From positions 4,897,767 through 4,961,766 of the forward strand of contig NZ_CP022161.1 of the NCBI RefSeq assembly GCF_002214185.1: a stretch of 64,000 bases of DNA, given 5' to 3'. Origin of the DNA: Streptomyces capitiformicae. GTDB taxonomy: Bacteria; Actinomycetota; Actinomycetes; Streptomycetales; Streptomycetaceae. The position numbers were made by a program, and so were the translations under genes. The notes under the pieces were generated by a model. The model had not been told where the DNA came from. It was given only the letters and a program-made list of their open reading frames with translations, and did not search any database. Shown in pieces: positions 1 through 10,169 of this stretch (the stretch's first letter is position 1; every line of letters starts with the position of its first letter).

Positions 1-1
1 C

Positions 2-211
2 GCTCCCGACCTCGGCCCCGAGGGCTGGCACAAGCCCTGGAGCGGCACCAACGGCGGTTCCTGCGTCGAGGCCAAGCGCCTGCCCGACGGCAGCGTCGCC
101 TTCCGCCAGTCCACCGACCCGGACGGCCCCGCCCTCGTCTACTCACGGGAGGAGATGGTGGCGTTCCTGGAGGGCGCGAAGGCCGGCCAGGCGGACTTCC
201 TCATCGCTTGA
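2..211 (+). CDS. DUF397 domain protein (3' part)
   Basis: The window opens inside this gene; 69 residues are visible before TGA at 209-211. The sequence has the DUF397 pattern: W-x-K-P-W-S-G-T-N-G-G-S-C-V-E, then a conserved core ending in R-Q-S-T-D-P, and a C-terminal segment Y-S-R-E-E-M-V-A-F-L. DUF397 proteins are small Streptomyces proteins usually paired with an XRE-family (Scr1/BldB-type) regulator or an anti-sigma-type ATPase and linked to development. The partner would lie to the left, outside the window. The function of DUF397 itself is unknown, so only the family assignment is firm. Confidence 0.9.
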   Translation, partial: APDLGPEGWHKPWSGTNGGSCVEAKRLPDGSVAFRQSTDPDGPALVYSREEMVAFLEGAKAGQADFLIA

Positions 212-450
212 GGCATCGCACGGATCGCAGGCGTGCGTCTGATGGCTGTGTGGCGGGACGCCTTCGCGGACGTCCGGAGGGTCCCGCCGGATCACTACGC
301 CTTCACAACCTGACAACCCCCGCACGGGCTCCCGCCATCGCCAACCCCCGTACACACTGGGGGAGTTGGAATCAGCCGCGCTCCACGCGAAGGGAGCGGC
401 ATGCGTACGCCGCCTCGTGTCCCGGGCCGGGCCGCTCCCGAGGGGCGGGG

Positions 451-999
451 ATGACCCCGCCACCGACACTCACCCCGTACCGCACGCTGATCATCGAGGG
501 GCGCGAAGGGCTCGGCCGGGCCCGCCTGATCGCCGAACTGGCCCACCTGGGCTTCCAGATCCGGCACATGCCGCCCGGCCTCCACCACCTCGACCCGGCC
601 CTGCCCTACCGCGAACTCCTCGCCGGACCGGGCAGGTTGGCCGTCGACAGCGGACTGATCGCGGAACTCGTCTATGGCCCGCTGCGCCGCGGCCGCTCCC
701 GCGTGACCTGGATCCAGGCCCTGGACTTCGCCGAGGCGGTGGCCGAACGCGACGGCGCCATGCTCCACCTGACCTCGAGAGCAGACCGCGCCGCGTACGA
801 GCAGAGCCCGGAGCAGGGGTGTGGGCAGGGCACGGAGGCCATGGAGGCCGCCCTCGCCTACGCCCGGGCGTTCCACACCCTCGCCCAGCATGTGCCGGTC
901 GTGACCATCGGCGTCGGCGAGCCGGGCCGACCCATCCGTGCCCCGGCCTCTCGTCAGCCGCAACCATGGCGAAAAACAGGGCAGTTGACGGTAGGTTAG
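451..999 (+). CDS. Thymidylate-kinase-like P-loop protein with degenerate Walker A
   Basis: 182 residues from ATG 451, preceded closely by a G-rich stretch (AGGGGCGGGG). The fold order resembles small deoxynucleoside/thymidylate kinases: a beta strand 'LIIEG', a loop where the P-loop should be, 'D-S-G-L-I-A-E-L-V-Y-G-P', and a late strand 'AMLHLTSR'. The expected G-x-x-x-x-G-K-S/T is replaced by EGREGLGRARLI, with no invariant lysine, so ATP binding may be weak or lost. It precedes the DUF574 methyltransferase by 34 nt in the same direction and may share its transcript. Longer upstream starts in this frame are possible but run through sequence with no protein character. Confidence 0.6.
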   Translation: MTPPPTLTPYRTLIIEGREGLGRARLIAELAHLGFQIRHMPPGLHHLDPALPYRELLAGPGRLAVDSGLIAELVYGPLRRGRSRVTWIQALDFAEAVAERDGAMLHLTSRADRAAYEQSPEQGCGQGTEAMEAALAYARAFHTLAQHVPVVTIGVGEPGRPIRAPASRQPQPWRKTGQLTVG

Positions 1000-1033
1000 C
1001 GAAGACGACGCGATGTGAGGCAGGAGAGTTCCC

Positions 1034-1843
1034 ATGGCAGACGGCCACCCCACTCCCGACCAGGAAGCCCTGTCGAAGATCGACACCACGGTGCCGCACT
1101 CGGCCCGTATCTGGAACTACTGGATGGGCGGCAAGGACAACTACGAGGTCGACCGCGTCGCCGGCGACGCCTACCGGGAGATCGCCCCCAACATCGAGAC
1201 GATGGCCCGCGCCTCCCGCGTCTACCTCATCCGCACGGTCACCTTCGTGGCCCGTGAGCTCGGCATCCGCCAGTTCCTGGACATCGGCACCGGCCTGCCG
1301 ACGTACGACAACACCCACCAGGTCGCCCAGAAGGTCGCCCCCGAGTCCCGCATCGTCTACGTCGACAACGACCCCTTGGTCCTGCGCCACGCCCAGGCCC
1401 TGCTCACCAGCACCCCCGAAGGCACCACCGACTACGTCGACGCCGACCTGCACGACCCCGAGGCCATCCTCGAAGCGGCCGGCAAGATCCTCGACTTCGA
1501 CAAGCCGGTGGCCCTCATGCTGATGGGCATCCTCGGCCACATCCAGGACTACGAGGAGGCGAAGGACATCGTCCGCCGCCTCCAGGCGGCACTGCCCTCG
1601 GGCAGCTACTTCGTGCACTACGACAGCACTGACACCGACGCCGAACTCAAGCGCGCCCAAGAGGGCTACGACGACACCGGCGCCGTCCCGTACGTACTGC
1701 GCAGCCCCCGCCAGATCGCCGCGTACTACGAGGGACTGGAACTCCTGGAGCCCGGCATCGTCTCCTGCCCCCTGTGGCGACCCGAGCCGGGGACGACTCC
1801 GGAGCCGACGGACGTGTACGGCGGAGTGGCCTTCAAGCCGTAG
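1034..1843 (+). CDS. SAM-dependent methyltransferase, DUF574 family
   Basis: 269 residues; ATG 1034 follows AGGAGAG at 1022-1028 with good spacing. The N-terminus carries the family hallmark A-R-I-W-N-Y-W-M-G-G-K-D-N-Y (about residues 21-34). The SAM-binding motif is F-L-D-I-G-T-G-L-P-T, followed by the acidic loop Y-V-D-N-D-P. The length is normal for this Streptomyces-enriched family, which is present in many copies per genome. Substrates are unknown for most members; some lie beside regulators or natural-product genes. No product-specific neighbour is visible here. Confidence 0.93.
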   Translation: MADGHPTPDQEALSKIDTTVPHSARIWNYWMGGKDNYEVDRVAGDAYREIAPNIETMARASRVYLIRTVTFVARELGIRQFLDIGTGLPTYDNTHQVAQKVAPESRIVYVDNDPLVLRHAQALLTSTPEGTTDYVDADLHDPEAILEAAGKILDFDKPVALMLMGILGHIQDYEEAKDIVRRLQAALPSGSYFVHYDSTDTDAELKRAQEGYDDTGAVPYVLRSPRQIAAYYEGLELLEPGIVSCPLWRPEPGTTPEPTDVYGGVAFKP

Positions 1844-1890
1844 CGCACCGGTCGACGGCCTGATCAGCCGGGTTCTCCGGAGACCGGACC

Positions 1891-2325
1891 TCACCAGGGC
1901 AGGAACACATGGATGTCCTTGCCCTGGTCGTGCGGCACCACGCTCACCTCGTCGCAGAGGGTCTGGATCAGGTACCAGCCGATGCCGCCGCCCCCCTTGC
2001 CGGCGTGGAAGGGCCGCGGCGTCGGCGAGGTGGTGCTGGTGTCCCGCAGCATCGCGTGCACACCGTCATGGGTGCGCCGCATGGTCAGTCCGAAGGGACC
2101 GGGGGCGTACTGCACCGCGTTCGCGGCCAGCTCGGTCACCACCAGCAGGATGTCGTCCCAGTGCTCCAGGGCCGCCGGTGGCGAGGTGCGTGCGAGCGCG
2201 TTCAGGAACTCCTCGGCGACCGTGCGGGCGCTCGTCACGTCGCCGAGTTCTCCCTCGAAGTCGGCGTGCCGGCTCCGGATCTCCTCGGCAGGTGCCCTCT
2301 CGTCCCTGTGCGGTTCTCTCGCCAT
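1891..2325 (-). CDS. Anti-sigma-type ATP-binding protein (HATPase_c_2)
   Basis: 144 residues with a GHKL ATPase fold of the RsbW/SpoIIAB type: the N-box-like segment V-T-E-L-A-A-N-A-V-Q-Y and the G-box-like run G-K-G-G-G-G-I-G-W-Y-L-I. Streptomyces encodes dozens of such small proteins, thought to bind or phosphorylate anti-sigma antagonists or to partner with DUF397/XRE modules. It is convergent with the methyltransferase (47 nt gap) and lies downstream of the carboxylate-amine ligase on the same strand, separated by about 165 nt. Confidence 0.88.
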   Translation of the reverse strand: MAREPHRDERAPAEEIRSRHADFEGELGDVTSARTVAEEFLNALARTSPPAALEHWDDILLVVTELAANAVQYAPGPFGLTMRRTHDGVHAMLRDTSTTSPTPRPFHAGKGGGGIGWYLIQTLCDEVSVVPHDQGKDIHVFLPW

Positions 2326-2490
2326 CTCGTCTTTCCGCTCAGCGCTCCGAGGCGGACGCGATGTCGCGTACTCCTCCGACGCTCGTGTATCCCAGGAAAG
2401 GAGTGGCTACGCGTTCGAAAGACCGGGGAACTGTGTGGTCCCGAGGGAAGGGAAGGAGACTTCCGGTGGATGTGGGCCGGACTCCACACC

Positions 2491-3579
2491 TCAGGCCTGC
2501 GTATGCCGTACGCACGCGACGACCACCTCGCGCAGGCTTCCCGTCCGTTCCATCACCTCCCGCTGCACCCGCGCACCGTTGCCGCGCCGCATGAGCGCGG
2601 CGACGGCCTCGTGGGCCCGGTCGAGGTCACCGTTGTCGTCGAGCGCGTCCCCGATGTGGTCGAGCAGGGCGCGGATCACGTCGACGGCGGGCCTGGGCCG
2701 CATCGTCGGGGGATCCAGGAGGTTCTCCGAGAGGCCGGACCGGGCAGCTCGCCACGTTGCCAGCCGGAGCAGTCCCGCGGTGTGCCCGAACGGCTCCCGG
2801 CCCGCCTGCCACTCCCGTGCCGCCGTGTCGACGAGGCCCCGGGCGATGGCCGCGACCAGGACTGCGGTGTCGGGGTGCAGACACACGTCCGCGACCCGGA
2901 TCTCGACGGTCGGATACCGCTGGGACAGCCGCGCGTCGAAGTACACCATGCCCTTGTCGAGCACGACCTCCGTGGCCATCAGGTCCGCGACGCACTGGTG
3001 GTACCGCTCGGCCGAGCCGAAGATCTCCGCGGGGCCCGCCATCGGCCACAGATCCCACACCTGGCTGCGGTAACTGGCGTACTGGGTGTCCAGGCCCTGC
3101 CAGAACGGCGAATTCGCACTCAGCGCCGTCAGGACGGACAGCCACGGCCGGATACGGTCCAGGACGGCGACACCCTCGTCCTCGGACTCCACGGAAACAT
3201 GGACATGGCAACCGCAGACGAGCCGTACCTGGGTGGCCAGGCCGAACTCCCGCGCCATCCAGAGATACCTGCTGTTCATGGTGATCGTCGGTTTCACGGG
3301 CAGCGGCGACGTGGCCAGGGCCACCACCGCCCCGCCGAGCCCCTCCGCATGGCGCGCCGCGTCCTTGCGGCAGCGGATGATCTCGGCCCCCAGGTCCGCC
3401 ATCTTCGACTGCGGGTGCGTGGCGAACTCGACCTGCTCGTCGTGGAGCTCCTTCTCGAACACGTCCTGTCCCGCGCCCTCCTGCGCAGCGCGCGCGAGCA
3501 CCGCCGTGGCCCGCGCCTGGGGCTCGCCGGTCTCGGGATCGACCAGGAGGAGTTCCTCTTCCACTCCGACCGTACGCAC
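2491..3579 (-). CDS. Carboxylate-amine ligase, YbdK/GCS2 family
   Basis: GTG at 3577-3579 is chosen because the family N-terminus (R-T-V-G-V-E-E-E-L-L-L-V-D) begins there and AAGGG lies about 9 nt upstream; the open frame extends further but without homology. The product is 362 residues, the usual size of glutamate-cysteine-ligase type 2 proteins. Family features include V-G-V-E-E-E, H-V-H-V-S in the metal/substrate region, and N-S-P-F-W-Q-G-L-D-T. Members have weak ATP-dependent gamma-glutamyl ligase activity, and their physiological role in Streptomyces is unresolved. Transcription diverges from the small gene at 3757. Confidence 0.9.
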   Translation of the reverse strand: MRTVGVEEELLLVDPETGEPQARATAVLARAAQEGAGQDVFEKELHDEQVEFATHPQSKMADLGAEIIRCRKDAARHAEGLGGAVVALATSPLPVKPTITMNSRYLWMAREFGLATQVRLVCGCHVHVSVESEDEGVAVLDRIRPWLSVLTALSANSPFWQGLDTQYASYRSQVWDLWPMAGPAEIFGSAERYHQCVADLMATEVVLDKGMVYFDARLSQRYPTVEIRVADVCLHPDTAVLVAAIARGLVDTAAREWQAGREPFGHTAGLLRLATWRAARSGLSENLLDPPTMRPRPAVDVIRALLDHIGDALDDNGDLDRAHEAVAALMRRGNGARVQREVMERTGSLREVVVACVRHTQA

Positions 3580-3756
3580 GTCATGTGGCCCTTCTGCGCT
3601 AGGTGGTGAAAGCCGTGTTCCCTCGGACGACGCCGGGACACCTCGCCGTATGCCGAGGTCGCCGTGTACGCGGCGACGGTACGGGTACCCGTTCGGCGCC
3701 CCGGGAGCCGTGCCGGGCAGACACGGCCCTCTGCCCCCACCATGGAGGAGATGAAC

Positions 3757-3990
3757 GTGACCAGCACCACGGAGACCGGCCACGTGACCGGCACCCCCGA
3801 CAAGGACTACGACCTGATCTGGTACGTCGAGGCCTGCCTGGAGAACACACTGCGTCTTGAGACCTACATCCAGGACGCGGAGCGGGCGAAGGACACCGAA
3901 GTGGTGGAACTGTTCCGCAAGGCCCAGGCAGACAGCCGCAAGGGCGCCGAGCTGGGCAAAGAACTCCTGAGCCGACGCCTGAGCCGTTGA
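3757..3990 (+). CDS. Small conserved hypothetical protein (77 aa)
   Basis: GTG 3757 is preferred over ATG 3742 and ATG 3751 because GGAGGAG at 3744-3750 is spaced 6 nt from it but is too close to, or overlaps, the ATGs. The product is acidic and helical (W-Y-V-E-A-C-L-E-N-T-L-R-L-E-T-Y-I), with no membrane segment or signal peptide. It resembles Streptomyces proteins of unknown function that I recall only as conserved hypotheticals. It is followed by a hairpin at 4013-4046 and is probably monocistronic. Confidence 0.7.
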   Translation: MTSTTETGHVTGTPDKDYDLIWYVEACLENTLRLETYIQDAERAKDTEVVELFRKAQADSRKGAELGKELLSRRLSR

Positions 3991-4012
3991 GGCCCCGCCC
4001 CGGGACGGATCC

Positions 4013-4046
4013 GGGTCCGGGCGAGGCCACGGCCACACCCGGACCC
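4013..4046 (+). terminator. Inverted repeat downstream of the 77-aa gene
   Basis: GGGTCCGGG at 4013-4021 and CCCGGACCC at 4038-4046 form a 9-bp GC-rich stem with a 16-nt loop, 23 nt after the stop codon. There is no U-tract, which is common for actinobacterial terminators. Confidence 0.55.
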
Positions 4047-4367
4047 TTCACGGACGCGAACATGGGGGACACTCCCTTCTCCAGGCGGCCAGGAAGAGAG
4101 CGGTCCCGGCGCTTGGAAGGGACCACAGGAACGCAACGCGTACCCCGCTTCCTCTGCCCAGCGTCATTGTGGGCACGGCCGGCGCCGTCGCGCGAACCGG
4201 CGGATTCGAATTCGGCACCGGCTCCTTCCGAATGCGGTGAACCGTGTCACTGTACGGAACGTACTCCTCACTGATCCCGGCGTGATCGCGACTGTCCGGC
4301 TCGGGCGCCCGAGCCGGGACCGCGATCGGCCGCACCGGTGGTACCGAACAGGGAGGAGACCGGTCTC
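4047..4367. other. Gene-free upstream region
   Basis: No convincing gene is present between the hairpin and the next start. The stretch is less GC-rich than its surroundings around 4200-4260 and should contain the promoter of the downstream fusion gene; no clear sigma consensus could be assigned. Confidence 0.4.
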
Positions 4368-6011
4368 ATGGATGGTGCTCCCGTGGCTGAAGCCCTTCTG
4401 CACGGAGTAGAGCGCTCCATGTCCGGAGAGGAATTCGTCTCCGGGCGGGCCGAGCGGGGAAACGCGGAAGGACGGGGCACGGCGCCCCTGGTCGAGGAAG
4501 TGCTGGCGCTGCACGGCAAAGCCCTTCTGGACTACGCGGCGTTATGCACCGGACCGCTGCCAGAAGCGGCGGAGCTGCTCGCCGGTCAGGCCTTCCGGAA
4601 CACGTACGGTGACATGGCCTCGCATGCCGGCGCGGACTCCCCCTGGCGGCCCAGGCTGCTCGCGGCGGTCCTCGACGCCGCCCGGGAATGGAGCACCGAC
4701 GACAGGCGCTCGTCCCTCCACCCGGACCTGCGGGACGACGAAACCCGTGCCAAGCGCCGGGCGGCGTACGACACCGACCGCGGTGGCAGGGGCCACAGGG
4801 GTCTGCTCCTGTACGCCTTCCGGAATCTGCCGGACCGTACCCAGGCACTGCTGTGGCACACCGAGGTCGAGGTGGAGGACATCGAGGCGGTGGCGGCCCT
4901 GCTCGACGCCGATCCCTCGCTGCTGAACCCCGAGCGCGCCCGCACCCTCCTGCGCGACAAGTGTGTGCAGGCCCACCTCGACCTCGCCCCCGACGAGCAC
5001 TGCCGCCGCCACAACCGGCTCATCGACATCCACGCCCGCCCCGGCACCGGTGAGACGATGACGGAGGTGCTCGAGCACCTGGACGGCTGCGCCTACTGCG
5101 GGGCGGCGGCCGACCAACTGGACCAGTCACCGGACCGGCTCCCCGCCCTGCTCGCCGAGGCCGTCCTGGGATTCCGGGCGGCGGACTACCTCGCGACCCG
5201 GCCCGCCCGACTGTCGATCACGCCGGCGCGCATGGGCTCGGCGCCCGTCCCGGACCCTGCGTGGGCCGAGGCCCAGCCGCCCGTCGCCGGTGACCCCACG
5301 GCGCGGCCGCGCCGCCGATGGCCGCTGCTCGTCGCCATGGGGGTGGTGCTGTGCGGAGTGATCGCGGCCGCCCCCGTGGCTCTCAGCGGAGCCGAGGACG
5401 ACCGCGAGGGCGCGGGCGGCCCGGCGCCCGGCCCCACCACCGGAAGCCCCGCCGACTCCGCCCCCGGCTCGTCCACCGCCGACCCCCCGCCCGCCGCCTC
5501 CACACCGCCCAGCGCCTCCTCGGTGCCCGGCACGGGTGAGGCCCTGGTCACGCGCCTGCGCAACACGAGGACCGGACTGTGCCTCGATGTGGCCGTTACG
5601 GAGCAGGTGGTGGGCGCGCTCGCGGTGACGGCGGAGTGCGGGGAGTCGGCGACCCAGGTGTGGTTGCTGGGGGACGACGGACGCATGTGGAACCAGGCGG
5701 CCCCCGGGCTCTGTCTGAACGCCCAGCCGGCCGGCAGCCTCGCCCTGCGGCCGTGTGCCGCCCAGGAGGACTCGGCCGACGAGGAGTCCGGTGACACCCG
5801 GTACAACCTGGCGGCCGACGGCCTCCTCACCGTCGCGCCCGAACCCGACTTGGCCGTGACGCCCATTCGCCGCACCTTGGGGGCGATCATCCTGCTGAAG
5901 CCCGTCCCGCAGGACAGGATCCGCCGGTCGCAACGCTGGCTCACCGACGAGACATCCGCCGACGCGACCCAGCCGTCGCAGACCGTCCGGGACAGCGCGG
6001 CCACCGGATGA
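4368..6011 (+). CDS. Membrane fusion: sigma-like, zinc finger, TM, ricin-type lectin
   Basis: ATG 4368 is placed by GGAGGAG at 4352-4358. The 547-residue product has four parts. Residues ~45-250 resemble an ECF-type sigma factor, with a region-4-like segment L-P-D-R-T-Q-A-L-L-W-H-T-E-V-E. Next is a zinc-finger-like motif E-H-L-D-G-C-A-Y-C-G, as in membrane anti-sigma factors. One transmembrane helix lies near 320-340. After a Pro/Ser/Thr linker comes an extracellular beta-trefoil (ricin-B-like) domain with C-L-D-V and C-L-N-A-Q. Streptomyces sigma-like/zinc-finger membrane proteins are known in outline; the lectin would let the cell read a surface glycan. Leu59 is TTA (4542-4544), so translation should depend on bldA tRNA. 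Whether the sigma-like part still binds RNA polymerase is unknown. Confidence 0.7.
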   Translation: MDGAPVAEALLHGVERSMSGEEFVSGRAERGNAEGRGTAPLVEEVLALHGKALLDYAALCTGPLPEAAELLAGQAFRNTYGDMASHAGADSPWRPRLLAAVLDAAREWSTDDRRSSLHPDLRDDETRAKRRAAYDTDRGGRGHRGLLLYAFRNLPDRTQALLWHTEVEVEDIEAVAALLDADPSLLNPERARTLLRDKCVQAHLDLAPDEHCRRHNRLIDIHARPGTGETMTEVLEHLDGCAYCGAAADQLDQSPDRLPALLAEAVLGFRAADYLATRPARLSITPARMGSAPVPDPAWAEAQPPVAGDPTARPRRRWPLLVAMGVVLCGVIAAAPVALSGAEDDREGAGGPAPGPTTGSPADSAPGSSTADPPPAASTPPSASSVPGTGEALVTRLRNTRTGLCLDVAVTEQVVGALAVTAECGESATQVWLLGDDGRMWNQAAPGLCLNAQPAGSLALRPCAAQEDSADEESGDTRYNLAADGLLTVAPEPDLAVTPIRRTLGAIILLKPVPQDRIRRSQRWLTDETSADATQPSQTVRDSAATG

Positions 6012-6081
6012 GCCTCAAGAGCCGGCGGTGATGTCGGCGGCGGTCTCCCGCATGGTGGTGCCGGTGCTGCAGGATGCTGTG

Positions 6082-6714
6082 ATGACATCGGCTCCCGCAG
6101 TGCGCCCGTACCGCCGCGAGGACCTGGTGGCCCTCCAGGACATCTGTATCCGCACCGCCCACAACGGCGGGGACAGCCGCCCTGTCTACACGGACCCCGA
6201 CATCTTCCCGGCGACGTTCGCGACTCCCTACGCCCACCTGGAACCGGAACTGGCCTTCGTGCTGGACGACGGCGAGGGCCAGGCCGTCGGCTACGTCCTC
6301 GGCACCGCGAACACCACGGAGTTCGTGGAGAACTACCGCAAGAAATGGCTCCCCATGGTGACGGACCGCTTCCCGGAGCCCAGCGGTCCACCGAGCACGC
6401 CCGACGAGACGATCATCGAACTCCTGCACCACCCTGAGCGCATGATCGTCGCGGAACTCGCCTCGTACCCCGCCCACTTGCACATCGACCTGCTCCCCGC
6501 CTGGCAGGGCAAGGGCCACGGCCGCGTGCTGATGCGCACATTCCTCCAGGCCCTGCAGGACACGGCGGTGCCGTCCGTCCACCTGAGCATGGTGAGCACC
6601 AACACGCCCGCCCGAGCCTTCTACGCCCGCCTGGGCTTCCATCAAATCGAGGTCCCGGACCCCGGACCGGTGACCTACCTCGGCCGCACGACGGGACAAC
6701 TGGACGCCCTCTGA
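6082..6714 (+). CDS. GNAT family N-acetyltransferase
   Basis: ATG 6082 follows AGGA with 7-nt spacing; a GTG 54 nt upstream is in frame but adds an unconserved tail. The 210-residue protein has GNAT motifs: the substrate/CoA strand H-I-D-L-L-P, the acetyl-CoA loop W-Q-G-K-G-H-G-R (R/Q-x-x-G-x-G/A), and the late motif N-T-P-A-R-A-F-Y-A-R-L-G-F. Length and internal order resemble the O-GlcNAcase-associated acetyltransferase type that acts on amino-sugar or small amine substrates, but the substrate cannot be read from sequence. Confidence 0.88.
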   Translation: MTSAPAVRPYRREDLVALQDICIRTAHNGGDSRPVYTDPDIFPATFATPYAHLEPELAFVLDDGEGQAVGYVLGTANTTEFVENYRKKWLPMVTDRFPEPSGPPSTPDETIIELLHHPERMIVAELASYPAHLHIDLLPAWQGKGHGRVLMRTFLQALQDTAVPSVHLSMVSTNTPARAFYARLGFHQIEVPDPGPVTYLGRTTGQLDAL

Positions 6715-6977
6715 CCAGACGCACCAACTTCCGTGCGCCCGGTGACTCGCGGCCCGACGCGAGGTCCTCGACCGTGACCGCGGTGGATTATTCGGCGCAC
6801 GGGGGGAAGTGGCGTTGGTAGCATGAATGGTATGGCACGAGGTATCTGGTCGCAGAAGGTTCGATCCGCCCGCTGACGGCGGCGCCTTCTCCCTGTTGAA
6901 TCCGCGCTCGCCGTCCCGGTTCCCGCCGGGCGGCCTCTTGTCGCTGCCCGGCTCCACTGCGAGCTGCGGAGCATCTG

Positions 6978-8666
<1,689 letters not shown>

Positions 8667-8680
8667 GCAGCCGACCCCCG

Positions 8681-9148
8681 TCAGTCGGTCCTTTCGACGT
8701 ACGACGCCAGGTTGGCCAAGGAGGAGGCGATGCCGGCCTCGTGTGCCGCTCGGTCGATGCCGGGCGGCACGCCCGTGGCGGTGACCGTCACCTCGGTCCC
8801 GTCACCGGCGGCGGCGAAGTGCCAGGTCATGGTCATGGTGCCCGCGTACGAGGGGTCGTCGGCCTCGAACACCGCCCGCTGCACCACGCGCTCCACCGGC
8901 ACCAGGTCGGCGAACCCGACCTCGACGACGTCCGTCGCGTCGGACGTCTTGCCGGGGCTCCCGGTGGCGTCGAGGTAGGTGAGGACCATCCGGAAGCCGC
9001 CACCGGGCCGAGGATCCCACCGCTCGATCCGCCCACGCATGCCGTCCGGCGGCAACCAGGCCTCGAGGGACTCCCGGACGAGGAGGGCACCGTAGACAGC
9101 CGCCGGTGGTGCCGCGATCACCCTGCTGACGCGATCGGTCCTGTCCAT
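8681..9148 (-). CDS. SRPBCC/AHSA1-like domain protein
   Basis: 155 residues spanning one START/Bet v1-like domain. Visible family features are the N-terminal strand S-R-V-I-A-A-P-P-A-A-V-Y, W-L-P-P-D-G-M-R-G, W-D-P-R-P-G-G-G-F-R-M, and the final helix with H-E-A-G-I-A-S-S-L-A-N-L-A-S-Y-V. AHSA1-type stand-alone domains bind hydrophobic ligands; a specific ligand cannot be inferred. The gene converges on the ABC-F gene with a 14-nt gap. Confidence 0.85.
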   Translation of the reverse strand: MDRTDRVSRVIAAPPAAVYGALLVRESLEAWLPPDGMRGRIERWDPRPGGGFRMVLTYLDATGSPGKTSDATDVVEVGFADLVPVERVVQRAVFEADDPSYAGTMTMTWHFAAAGDGTEVTVTATGVPPGIDRAAHEAGIASSLANLASYVERTD

Positions 9149-9307
9149 GGCCCGACCCTAAGGCCTGTCCGCGGCTGATTCGACGGCAACCTGGCGGTGC
9201 GCGGCGGCAACCACTTACCGCACCGGCCCCGCGTACCGCGTACTCGCAGGCGTTCGCAAGCACTGGCAAGGAGAGCCCGCACACTTCGTACCCGCAGGGA
9301 GAGCTGT

Positions 9308-10129
9308 ATGAGCCGTACGAAGCACACCCACCGCAGGGCATCGGACAGGAAACCCGCCGGCTTCGGCCGCAAGGCCGTCATGACGCTGTCGGCGGCCGCA
9401 CTGCTGGCGCTGGTCCCGTCCACAGCGTCGGCCTAACCCCAACCCCGGCACGGTCACCGGCGCCACGGTGGTCCACGACCCCACAATGATCCGCACATCG
9501 GCGGGCAAGTACGTGCTGTACGCGACCGGCGGCGGCCTCGTCGAGCGGTCCTCCACCAACCGGATCGCGTTCACCTCCGGCCGCGACGCGTTCACCACCA
9601 AGCCGAGCTGGTGGTCGTCGTACGCGACGGAGGCATGGGCATCCGACATCTCATACCACGGTGGCAAGTACCTGATGTACTACGCGGTTTCCACGTTCGG
9701 CTCCAACAAGTCGGCCATCGGCCTGGCCGGTTCGACGACGGGCGAGCCGGACTCCTGGTCCGACTAGGGCATCGTGTACACCTCCACCACCTCCAGCGAC
9801 TACAACGCCATCGACCCGAACCTCTTCGTGGACGGCAACGGCAAGTGGTGGCTGTCCTTCGGCAGTTGGTGGACCGGGATCAAGATGATCTAGATCAACT
9901 CGTCGACAGGCAAACAGCTGTCCACCAACACCACGCGGTACTCGCTCGCCGCACGGCCCACCGGCACCAAGGCCGTCGAAGCGCCGTACATCGTCAAGCG
10001 GAGCGGCTACTGAACGACTCGGACGGTGACCTGATCGTCTACCACTACTACGACGGCAATGCGGGCGGCACCCCCGAACTGGGCATCAACCTCCTGAACT
10101 GGAGCACCGGACGGCCCGTCGCCCACTGA
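9308..10129 (+). pseudogene. Decayed GH43 arabinan endo-1,5-alpha-L-arabinosidase
   Basis: An ATG at 9308 opens a secreted protein with signal peptide (S-A-A-A-L-L-A-L-V-P-S-T-A-S-A). The frame ends at TAA just after the cleavage site. Deleting one A near 9435 restores Y-P-N-P-G-T-V-T-G and GH43 sequence: H-D-P-T-M-I-R (catalytic-base region), D-I-S-Y-H-G-G-K-Y-L-M-Y-Y-A-V-S-T-F-G-S-N-K, D-P-N-L-F-V-D, E-A-P-Y-I-V-K-R. TAG codons at 9765-9767 and 9891-9893 stand where homologues have Gln (CAG to TAG). After S-G-Y about 55 codons are missing before D-S-D-G-D-L-I-V-Y-H-Y-Y-D-G-N and N-L-L-N-W-S-T-G. At least four lesions make a functional enzyme very unlikely. Confidence 0.88.
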
Positions 10130-10169
10130 CCCGCAACGGCAGCCGAAACACCCCCTAGGGTTCGGCCGT

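Noticed and set aside
6810..6825. TAGCAT as a -10 box for the ABC-F gene
   Set aside because: No acceptable -35 hexamer at 16-18 nt spacing.
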